A stretch of DNA of 64,000 nt from Fulvia fulva (taxonomy: Eukaryota; Ascomycota; Dothideomycetes; Mycosphaerellales; Mycosphaerellaceae). Shown here one piece after another: positions 56,878-64,000 of this stretch (position 1 is the first letter of the stretch; every line of letters begins with the position of its first letter). A model generated the notes under the pieces. The model ran no database searches. It was given only the letters and a program-made list of their open reading frames with translations, and had not been told where the DNA came from. Made by a program: the position numbers and the translations under genes. Location: positions 4,836,001 through 4,900,000 of the forward strand of contig NC_063015.1 in the NCBI RefSeq assembly GCF_020509005.1, written 5' to 3'.

Positions 56878-56904
56878 GTCTTCCTCATCGACGCGATGAA
56901 GACC
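56865..56904 (+). promoter_or_regulatory. Gypsy-2 -1 ribosomal frameshift signal
   Basis: Heptamer GGGAAAA at 56865-56871 is phased as CAG GGA AAA in the gag frame, i.e. X XXY YYZ. After a 5-nt spacer, GGTCTTC (56877-56883) pairs with GAAGACC (56898-56904), and inside it ATCG (56887-56890) pairs with CGAT (56894-56897) around an ACG loop. A -1 slip continues at AGC 56871 straight into the open pol frame. Confidence 0.75.
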
Positions 56905-59528
56905 AAGAACAACGTTTACCGAAAGTGAAGAGAGGAAAGAAGTTGAGGATCAATACAGCACAGCTAGACCTGTACGACGAGACGGGCAAGGACCACGCTT
57001 GCAAACCGTTCGTCACGAATGTAAATATCGGCTCAAAGAAACTCTCTTCTTCCAATCTCACTCTCATGGACACTGGCGCACTAGGCGAGTCTTTTATGGA
57101 CTATAAACTCGCGACCTCTCTCAACCTCGAACCCCAGGAACTGAAGTACCCTCGCACCCTTGAACTCTTTGACGGCACGGAGACTACCACTGGTAAGATT
57201 ACTCATGTTGTACACACGTCAATCACCCTCGGAGGCAAGCGTATGTCGATCACCAGCTTCCTTACGTCCCTACCGCATCAGAAGTTTATCCTCGGCCTCC
57301 CCTGGTTCAGACGACACCGACCTATCATCGACTGGACTTCCCTTACTGTCAGCTTCCCTCCAGAAGTTCCTCCGGCACCTCCGCCTTCTCCGCCGCCTCA
57401 GCGCGGTCCTGAGTATACCAAGATCTTCCAGGTGAACGCCGCTGCCTTCACCACTGCTGCTAAGCAGCCCAAAGCTCAAGTCTTCGCCGCCTCTCTCCGC
57501 GATATCGACATCGCCCTCGAGAAGCTCGACAAGAAGCGTACACCTACCGACCCTGCTACGAAGGTCCCTCCTTGGGCACACCACATCCTCCACGTATTCG
57601 ATGCTAAAGCCGCAGACGAGCTGCCTCCTCATCGCCCTCACGACCACAAGATTGAGCTAGAAGAAGGTGCAGAGACACCGTTCGGACCGTTATATTCCAT
57701 GTCCCGAGAAGAGCTTATCGTCCTCAAGAGATACCTCGAAGAGAACCTAAAGAAGGGGTTCATTCGAGCGAGCCGTTCCAGCGCTGGCAGTCCCGTCATG
57801 TTCGTCAAGAAGCCCGGCGGTGGTCTACGCTTCTGCGTAGACTACCGAGGCTTGAACGCTGTTACAAAGAAGAACCGCTACCCAATACCGTTGATTCAGG
57901 AGACGCTCGAGCGCCTCTCTAAGGCCAAGTACTTCACCAAGCTCGATGTCATCGCTGCGTTCAACAAGTTACGAATGGCAGAAGGACACGAGTATCTCAC
58001 AGCCTTCCGTACTCGCTACGGGCTGTTCGAGTCGCTCGTTATGCCCTTCGGCGTTTGTAACGGGCCTAGTACCTTCCAGAACTTCATTAACGACATCCTT
58101 CAGGAGTTCCTCGATCAGTTCTGCACTGCCTACATCGACGACATCCTAGTCTACAGCGAGACCAAGGAGGAGCACCGCGAGCACGTCTGTAAGGTCCTTC
58201 AGAAGCTCGCAGACGCCGGCTTGCAGCTCGACATCGACAAGTGCGAGTTTGAGAAGACCGAAGTCAAGTTCCTTGGTTTGATCATTACCGCAGACGGCAT
58301 CAAGATGGACCAAGAGAAGATCGACGCTATCGTCGAATGGGATGCTCCTACGAACGTCAAAGAGGTCCAGGGTTTCCTAGGCTTTGCCAACTTCTACCGC
58401 CGCTTCATCCACGCATTTTCGGGCGTGGTACGCCCTTTGACGAAGCTCACGCGCAAGGGTGAGAAGTTCGCCTGGACCGACGAATGCCAGGAGGCTTTTG
58501 ACTTGCTCAAAGCGAAGTTTGTTGAGAACCCGCTTCTACGGCACTTCGATTTCGAACTGGAGACCCGTGTAGAGACCGACGCATCCGACGGCGTGGTGGG
58601 CGGTGTCCTGCTACAACGCCGCTCGCCTGAATCCCCCTGGTTACCTGTCGCCTTCCTCTCCAAGAAGATGACCGCCACGGAGTGTAACTACGAGATCTAC
58701 GACAAGGAGCTTCTCGCCATCGTCAAAGCTTTCGAAGAGTGGCGCCCCGAGCTCGAAGGCTCTGCTATGCCCGTCCAAGTAAGCTCCGACCATAAGAACC
58801 TCGTCTACTTTATGAAGAGCAAGCTGCTCAATCGTCGCCAGGCCCGCTGGAGCGAGTTCCTCTCCCGGTTCAACTTCGTGATCTCGTACACGCCCGGCAA
58901 GGCCAACTCGATGGCCGACGCCCTTACCCGCCGCCCTGGTGACTCTCCAGTTGATCGAAGAGGGGGCCGGCAAATCGCAGGGCAACAAGTCATCAAAGAG
59001 CACAACCTCTCTTCCGAGCTTCGAGAGTACCTATCGAATGGCCAGCCTACGCTCGCCGCTTCCTTTGCTACTCTCGTGCTCGCTCCTGCCTACCTTGACG
59101 AGAGTGACGATGAATCCGAGCCTGAAGAATACGCCTCGGACGCTGAGGACTTGAACGACGATGAAGAGGGCTCAGTAACGACCGACGGCTCATCCGAATC
59201 AGACTTTGAGGGGTTTGATAATGAGGAGCAGCCCGAAGGCATTATGGCACGAGTACGAACAGCGTACGATGCCGACATAGACGCCCAAGAGTTAGTTCAG
59301 GCCCTTGAATCTGGCGCGAGGACATTCCCGGGCTTCTCGCTGTCCGGGTGCGAGCTCCAGGAAGGTGTCGTCTACTTCCGTAAGAAGCTTTACGTACCGC
59401 AGCCCGAAGGCTCTAATATCCGAGCTGAGATTCTTCAAATCATCCACGACTCCGCCTCTGGGGGTCACCCAGGCGTAGCCAAGACCCACAAGCTCCTCGC
59501 TAGGTATTACTGGTGGCCGCATTCCTAG
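56871..59528 (+). CDS. pol: Gypsy-2 Pol part 1: protease-reverse transcriptase-RNase H
   Basis: Open in the -1 frame relative to gag; it has no ATG near its start and begins at the frameshift site. Aspartic protease: LMDTGALGES at about 57067-57096. Reverse transcriptase: [21 protein letters not shown] (about 57831-57863), VMPFGVCN (about 58039), catalytic YIDDILVYS at about 58131-58157, FLGFANFYRRF (about 58374-58406). RNase H: ETDASDGVVGGVLLQ at about 58575-58619, [37 protein letters not shown]. An acidic linker (residues about 725-790) leads to the integrase zinc-binding start (HPGVAKTHKLL). It ends at an in-frame TAG 59526-59528 after WWPHS, in the middle of the HHCC module. Synthesises and processes the element's cDNA. 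Confidence 0.92.
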   Translation, partial: SLGLPHRRDEDQEQRLPKVKRGKKLRINTAQLDLYDETGKDHACKPFVTNVNIGSKKLSSSNLTLMDTGALGESFMDYKLATSLNLEPQELKYPRTLELFDGTETTTGKITHVVHTSITLGGKRMSITSFLTSLPHQKFILGLPWFRRHRPIIDWTSLTVSFPPEVPPAPPPSPPPQRGPEYTKIFQVNAAAFTTAAKQPKAQVFAASLRDIDIALEKLDKKRTPTDPATKVPPWAHHILHVFDAKAADELPPHRPHDHKIELEEGAETPFGPLYSMSREELIVLKRYLEENLKKGFIRASRSSAGSPVMFVKKPGGGLRFCVDYRGLNAVTKKNRYPIPLIQETLERLSKAKYFTKLDVIAAFNKLRMAEGHEYLTAFRTRYGLFESLVMPFGVCNGPSTFQNFINDILQEFLDQFCTAYIDDILVYSETKEEHREHVCKVLQKLADAGLQLDIDKCEFEKTEVKFLGLIITADGIKMDQEKIDAIVEWDAPTNVKEVQGFLGFANFYRRFIHAFSGVVRPLTKLTRKGEKFAWTDECQEAFDLLKAKFVENPLLRHFDFELETRVETDASDGVVGGVLLQRRSPESPWLPVAFLSKKMTATECNYEIYDKELLAIVKAFEEWRPELEGSAMPVQVSSDHKNLVYFMKSKLLNRRQARWSEFLSRFNFVISYTPGKANSMADALTRRPGDSPVDRRGGRQIAGQQVIKEHNLSSELREYLSNGQPTLAASFATLVLAPAYLDESDDESEPEEYASDAEDLNDDEEGSVTTDGSSESDFEGFDNEEQPEGIMARVRTAYDADIDAQELVQALESGARTFPGFSLSGCELQEGVVYFRKKLYVPQPEGSNIRAEILQIIHDSASGGHPGVAKTHKLLARYYWWPHS

Positions 59529-61301
59529 AAGGACGTCCGCCGCTACGTGCTGAACTGCGCTGCTTGCCGAAGAGCCAAAGCTAACCGCCACCGTCCCCAC
59601 GGTCTCTTGCACCCTCTCCCGGCTCCTGATCGTCCGTGGAAGCACATCACTATGGACTTTATCACCGATCTTCCTCACGGCAAGACCTTCAGCGGCGTGA
59701 AAGCAAAGGCCCTTCTAGTGATCGTGGACCGTCACTCCAAGGACCGGTACATGATCCCGTGCTGGAGCATGACCGCAAAGGAGACTGCTCGCTTGTTCTA
59801 CGAATTCGTCTGGCGCTTTCAAGGCCTCCCGGATAGCATCACCTCTGACAGAGGCACCCAGTTCATCTCGCACTTCTGGAAGCGTCTGTGTGCTATCCTG
59901 GGCATCAAGCATAACCTCTCGACCAGTTTTCAGCCACAGACCGACGGCCAGACCGAAATTACGAACGCTATCCTCGAGCAGGTCCTTCGTTGCTTCGTCG
60001 ACTACCACCAGAAGGATTGGCCTCAGCATATCCCTGCGGTGGAGTTCGCTACTCGTAACTGGGACTCGGAGACTACTGGCTACTCTCCCTTCTATACTAC
60101 GAGAGGTTACCACCCTCGTACAGGCATGGAACCAGAAGAACCTCTCCCGCCTACCGAAGACGCAAACGAGCAAGCAGCAGACGAGTTCGCTACTATGCTC
60201 TCACAGATCCATGAAGAAGTTCACGACGAGATGGTGTACGCACAAGCAATCTACGAGGATCAAGCCAATCGTCGTCGCCAGCCAGCTCCCGACTACCAAG
60301 TAGGCGATATGGTCTACCTCAACTCCAAGAACATCAAGACAGACCGCCCCTCCAAGAAACTGAACTGGAAGAACCTAGGTCCTTTTGAGATCACCGAGCG
60401 TATCAGTTCACACGCCTACCGTCTAGCTCTTCCTGCGAACATAAAGATCCACGACGTCTTCCATCCCGTACGCCTTCGGCCGTCGGCTGAGGACCCATTC
60501 CCGAACCAAAACCAAGACATGCCAGGTCCTCCCGATGAAGTAGAAGTCGACGAGCCTGTTAACCTACCTTCTGACGACTATGCCGTCCGCAAGATCCGGG
60601 GAATCCGCGTAGAGCCCAACGACGTTGAAGGACTACCGCCGATCAAGTATGAAGTCGAATGGCAAGGTTGCCCTGAGTGGGATACCTCATGGGAACCTAT
60701 CCAACATATCATCTTCAATCGTCAAGCAATCGAAGAATACCACGCCCGCGCAGACGGCCCAGAAGTCAACATCGGCAGGCTCTTCGAATCTGAGCTTTTC
60801 GACGGGGCTTACCAATGGTGTATCGACCATGACATCAGGCCTAGGCCTGGTACTGAAGCTGAACATCCTCGATATGTGGAACTACTACGGCTTCGTAGGA
60901 ACTCAGCTTTGTTCGGGGGGGCTACTGTCATGGTCTCCCCACAGAGTGTACAGAAGGTGGGGACAGAAGAGCCTCAGAGTGCTCAGAAGTCGTCAAGAAG
61001 TGACAGTCCAGCTTGGTGTGTGAGCGCCAAGAATCACATGCCCCGCAACATTCACTACGGGACCCAGCCCTCCAAATTCACCCCTCTACCAAACCTTGAC
61101 AGATTTACTTCGGCTCGTGACTGTGTGACTCACGGCACTCCCGCGAGCACCCGCGACTGCGCTGGACCCTGGAAGAAGCACGTGGAAGACTCGGAACGTA
61201 GGGCAGGTTGGAATAAGGTTTTGAGCAAAGCTGCTGAGCGCGGCTTCGCACGGGTTAGCCCTGTTGATGCGGGGACACGCACTCGCGAGGGTCGCGTATA
61301 A
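59529..61301 (+). CDS. pol: Gypsy-2 Pol part 2: integrase, chromodomain and U3-encoded tail
   Basis: Same frame as part 1, directly after the TAG. It starts with the second half of the HHCC zinc module (LNCAACRRAKANRH). The integrase core is DDE: Asp in ITMDFITDLP (about 59647-59676), Asp in ITSDRGTQFI (about 59839-59868), Glu in DGQTEITNAI (about 59943-59972). Then come a GPFEITERI block and the chromodomain (AVRKIRGIRVE; YEVEWQGCPEWDTSWEP; IEEYHARAD, about 60580-60757). The frame does not stop before the 3' LTR but runs 125 codons into it and ends with TAA at 61299-61301. The integrase inserts cDNA; the chromodomain targets heterochromatin. Without readthrough of the TAG this part cannot be made. 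Confidence 0.88.
   Translation, partial: KDVRRYVLNCAACRRAKANRHRPHGLLHPLPAPDRPWKHITMDFITDLPHGKTFSGVKAKALLVIVDRHSKDRYMIPCWSMTAKETARLFYEFVWRFQGLPDSITSDRGTQFISHFWKRLCAILGIKHNLSTSFQPQTDGQTEITNAILEQVLRCFVDYHQKDWPQHIPAVEFATRNWDSETTGYSPFYTTRGYHPRTGMEPEEPLPPTEDANEQAADEFATMLSQIHEEVHDEMVYAQAIYEDQANRRRQPAPDYQVGDMVYLNSKNIKTDRPSKKLNWKNLGPFEITERISSHAYRLALPANIKIHDVFHPVRLRPSAEDPFPNQNQDMPGPPDEVEVDEPVNLPSDDYAVRKIRGIRVEPNDVEGLPPIKYEVEWQGCPEWDTSWEPIQHIIFNRQAIEEYHARADGPEVNIGRLFESELFDGAYQWCIDHDIRPRPGTEAEHPRYVELLRLRRNSALFGGATVMVSPQSVQKVGTEEPQSAQKSSRSDSPAWCVSAKNHMPRNIHYGTQPSKFTPLPNLDRFTSARDCVTHGTPASTRDCAGPWKKHVEDSERRAGWNKVLSKAAERGFARVSPVDAGTRTREGRV
60915..60925 (+). promoter_or_regulatory. Gypsy-2 polypurine tract
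   Basis: Seven G residues at 60915-60921 followed by CTAC, ending exactly at the 3' LTR; the usual plus-strand primer position. The RIPed sister has AGGGGGGCTAC. Confidence 0.7.
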
Positions 61302-61445
61302 ATATCTGGCCTTCCCCAGGCCTCTCTTGCTTTCTTCGTCTTTTGTTTTGTGTAGCAATCATACCATACCCTTTTGCATCTGCACTTCGCACCTGCATTC
61401 TCGCTTTCACCCTTGCATCTCACAGGCCAGGCTCTCGCCCTGACA
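60926..61445 (+). repeat. Gypsy-2 3' LTR
   Basis: 520 bp, identical to the 5' LTR except for A at 61088. The RIPed copies also have A there, so the 5' LTR carries the new base. Confidence 0.95.
61297..61304 (+). promoter_or_regulatory. TATA box of Gypsy-2 3' LTR, containing the pol stop codon
   Basis: TATAAATA; bases 61299-61301 are the TAA that ends pol. Confidence 0.75.
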
Positions 61446-61450
61446 TATAG
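61446..61450 (+). repeat. Target-site duplication of Gypsy-2, right
   Basis: TATAG, as at 55150-55154. Confidence 0.92.
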
Positions 61451-63820
61451 AGAGAAAAGAAGAAAGGCTAGCCCTGGTCTCTATTAACATCTATAGGCCT
61501 TTTCAGGGCGTAGTCTCTAGGCTAGGATACAAATATTGGCTTGAGATTGTAGATAACTTCTCTAGGAAGAAGTAGGTAATCCCTTTAAAGGCTAGGAGCG
61601 ACGCTCCTATAGCCCTACGGGATTAGAAGGTCTAGGAAGAACGGTAGTCAAGGTGCTTTCTGTCTACGATCCGTAGTAATAGTGTAAAGAAAATTCTCGC
61701 CTTACTAAAAGAGTAGGAGAAGGAGTTTAGTACTTAGATAGACATAACTAATACCTACAACTCTCTCTAAAATAGACCTATAGAAATGTCAATTTAAGCC
61801 TCTAAGAATATAGTCTGGGCTTTACTTAAAGACTCTAGTATACTAGTTAAGTTCTAGCTAGAAGCTTTATAAGCATAGACTATAATTAGAAATAGACTGC
61901 CTAATAGTCCGATCATTAATAGTATTACTCTTTTAGTAGAAGAAGCCTTTACTAGCTAAGTACCGTCAGTCGACCATTTCCGCGTCTAGGGATATAAAGC
62001 TATAGTCTATATAGACCTAAGAGCCTAACCTCAAGGCTTAAGGAGAGACAAGTTAATAAACCGAGGGAAAGAAGCCGTGTTTATAGGCTACTTAGAAAAC
62101 ACTACAAAACAATAGCTGTTCTAGGATCCCGATATAAGAGCTATAAAAGCGTATAGTCACGTCGACTAGTTTAAGAATAAGAAGGGGGGAGATATAGATC
62201 TTAGTATCACCTTTACTAACTAGCCGAGTCGAGCGCTATAGCGCAATCCTGTTAGGAGGAAGCCCTTTAGGGAGAAATTTTCCGATAGGGGATTATTAGA
62301 GACACCATTACAAAGGCTAGAAGAAAATATTAAGGCGGTTTTAATACTATCGAAGGCCGATAACGGTGGATCTATATAGAACCTACCCAAGTCATTAACA
62401 CTATAGTAACCGCTATTTATATAACTTCCCCCTCCCCTAAAGGACATTAGGGAATACTAGAAGTTTAGAGATTAGGGTACTCTAATAAAAGAAAAAGAAG
62501 ATGTCATTTGGTTCGACCTATGCGAACACCTAGCGCTACCTTAGGTTATAGGCAACAAGAGGTTAAGGGGGGACGGAGATAATAACTCTAAAGAGTATAA
62601 GGCTAAATACTATAAGGCTCTTATCGCCTAGATGTTCTATCTAGACCCTATAATAAGCTAGGTAGAGGAGATTCTAAACGACGTAGAAGAATATACATTT
62701 GCTACTGTTAGGTAGGCTATAGCCTATTAGTAGGAAGTGCTAATCCTAAAGTCCTATAAGGTAGCCGTAGGAGACCCCGAATAGGGACATATATAGAAAG
62801 AGGCAATCGAGAACGAACTCATTACCTTAGTAAGCAACAACACCTAGGAAGTAGTTATACCGCTAAAGGGTACGAATCTAATTACTTCTAGGTAGGTCTT
62901 TAATAAAAAAAAGAATAATTAGTAGAGCTATTAAGAAGTTTAAGGCAAGACTAGTTATAAGAGGGTTTTTATAGAAATATAGGGTTGACTTCGAAGAGAC
63001 CTTTATACCTACTGTTAGATATAATACTCTCCGAGTATTTATAGTAGTAGTGTGTAAGAGAGATCTCGAGATATACCTAGTAGATATGAATAATGCTTTT
63101 ACCTAAAGTAGCCTTCTTAAAGACATCTATATAATCCTACCCCTAGGAGTCTAGGAGTTAAAGCACCTCTAAACATAGTGTTCAAGGTCATACGAAGCCT
63201 TTATAGGCTTAAGCAAGTAGCTAGAGACTAGAACAAGCTCTATGTTACGAAGCTAGAGAAGATTAGATTTACCTAGTCCTAGGTAGATCTATACCTACTT
63301 ATCTATACGGATAGAGACCTTATAGTCCTTACCTATATAGATAATATACCTATTGTAGCTCCGAAGCTGTTAGATGTTTAGTGGTTTAAGGCTAAGCTTA
63401 GAAAAGTGTTTAAGATTAAAGATCTTAGTAAACCTACGAAGATCCTTAGAATAAGGATTATAAGAGATAGGTCCTAAGGCACTTTAAAGCTTGATCAAGG
63501 ACACTATGTCTACGCTAACTTAGCTAAGATAAACATAGCTAGAGAGAAGGCTACGCTAACCTACTTACCTATAGAGAGCTACGAGCATTTAGTACCTACG
63601 GCTTCTATAGATAAGAGGTGTAACAAACAGGATTACTAGAGCTATAATAGTACCTAGATATAGCTAATGACAATGACAAGGCTAGACTTAGCATTCCCCC
63701 TTAGAAGAATTAGCTTATATGTTACTAATCCCTCGTAGTAGTATATAAAGGCTTTAAAGAAGCTCTCCCGATACCTACGGTCGTACCTAGACCTAGGTCT
63801 TATATATAGAAAGGGGTCGA
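61451..63820 (+). pseudogene. Copia-2 integrase, reverse transcriptase and start of RNase H, RIPed
   Basis: Continues Copia-2 after Gypsy-2. Integrase: YKYWLEIVDNFSRKK (about 61528-61572) and later AVFIGYLENTTK (about 62070-62105). Reverse transcriptase: NNTQEVVIPLKGTNLI (about 62838-62886), CKRDLEIYLVDMNNAFT (about 63053-63103), LIYTDRDLIVLTYIDN with the catalytic box now YIDN (about 63295-63345; family YVDD), LRIRIIRDRSQG, and RLDLAFPLRRIS (about 63680-63715). The reading ends in the RNase H start (YIKALKKLSRYLRSYLDLGL, about 63740-63800), after which the family sequence is lost. Stops are mostly TAG/TAA. Confidence 0.8.
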
Positions 63821-64000
63821 CGACGAGAATCACCTGTACGTGGTGTCGGCTACGAACCTCTCGTCTAGCTACGAGAGAGCCAAGTATTCTCACGCTGGAG
63901 CGTCGTGGGCGCGACGGGCGCGCAGCGTAGGCGAAGCCGCGGCGAACAGAGGACTACTAGCAAAACGGGTATGAAAACCATCCGACGAGCGTGTACTCGT
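63821..64000. other. Un-RIPed, GC-rich sequence of unknown origin
   Basis: At about 63820 the Copia-2 reading breaks off and base composition changes sharply: normal CA/TG and high GC. I see no motif. A perfect 7-bp inverted repeat (CTCTCGT at 63858-63864, ACGAGAG at 63871-63877) is present. It may be the edge of gene space or of another young insertion; the window ends before this can be decided. Confidence 0.45.

Larger units (their letters stand above)
55155..61445 (+). mobile_element. Gypsy-2: nearly intact chromodomain Ty3/gypsy retrotransposon
   Basis: 6291 bp, two 520-bp LTRs differing at one position that I could find (T at 55317, A at 61088), perfect 5-bp TATAG target duplication. 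It has normal CA/TG content and an open gag and pol with one in-frame TAG in pol. Gag-protease-RT-RNase H-integrase-chromodomain order places it with chromoviruses, probably the Tf1/sushi side given the self-priming signal. It is the youngest LTR element of the window and sits in RIPed Copia-2. Confidence 0.95.

Noticed and set aside
2250..63820. Possibility that the TA-rich block is mitochondrial or a centromeric satellite
   Set aside because: Depletion is specific to CA/TG while CG is kept, no tandem satellite is visible, and the pieces resolve into named transposon families with target duplications; RIP explains it.
63858..63877. 7-bp inverted repeat near the right end as a possible terminator or element end
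   Set aside because: No T-run, no target duplication and no partner repeat in the window; a 7-bp palindrome is expected by chance at this scale.
1..64000. tRNA, rRNA, CRISPR or giant-transposon (Starship captain) signals
   Set aside because: I looked for cloverleaf-like blocks, regular direct-repeat arrays and a tyrosine recombinase motif and saw none that I could support by eye.

Overview
The window looks like a piece of a filamentous ascomycete (Pezizomycotina) genome. Three things point there: a GH79 glycosidase remnant of fungal type, transposon families typical of these fungi (Fot1/pogo, RNase-H-less APE LINEs, chromodomain Ty3/gypsy, Ty1/copia), and an overwhelming footprint of repeat-induced point mutation (RIP). 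Most sequence from about 2.25 kb to 63.8 kb is almost without CA and TG and full of TA. For example, bases 3481-3540 hold 14 TA and no CA or TG. A dothideomycete is plausible but cannot be proven from this sequence.

Layout. 1-2250 is ordinary gene space: one unrecognised ORF (180-842) and a frameshifted, truncated GH79 pseudogene (1589-2136). From about 2250 to 63.8 kb everything I can identify is transposable element, mostly nested. Order: a RIPed Fot1/pogo transposon with 69-bp terminal inverted repeats and TA target duplication (2558-4423); a RIPed minus-strand LINE-A copy (4441-10070) split by a 5'-truncated LINE-B (8008-8976); a partial 185-bp LTR and a Gypsy-3 remnant (10074-12687) cut by another LINE-B (12688-15673); then a long nest. 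In the nest a divergent LINE-A' (about 15936-47570) carries LINE-C (18468-23396) and Gypsy-1 (24461-47310). Gypsy-1 carries a RIPed Gypsy-2 copy (26337-37631), which itself carries a full-length LINE-B (30936-35929), and also carries Copia-1 (39790-45409). After the nest comes Copia-2 (LTR at 47757-48315), split by a mostly un-RIPed LINE-A (48601-53298) and by a nearly intact, un-RIPed Gypsy-2 chromovirus (55155-61445). The last ~180 bases are un-RIPed and unidentified.

Target-site duplications confirm most joints and give a relative order of insertion. LINE-C, the LINE-A copy at 48.6 kb and Gypsy-2 at 55 kb are young, largely un-RIPed islands inside old RIPed sequence. Their main lesions are TAG or TAA codons explained by CA/TG to TA changes.

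The most informative biology is in the young Gypsy-2. It has a textbook-phased -1 frameshift site (GGGAAAA, 5-nt spacer, hairpin) between gag and pol. Its primer site looks self-complementary to the predicted mRNA 5' end, and this pairing covaries in the RIPed sister copy. Its pol frame runs through the whole U3 of the 3' LTR and stops inside the TATA box. Both copia elements carry a primer site matching the anticodon half of initiator tRNA-Met. The LINE families end in an (ATCT)n tail instead of poly(A). I found no tRNA, rRNA, CRISPR or prokaryotic-type feature.
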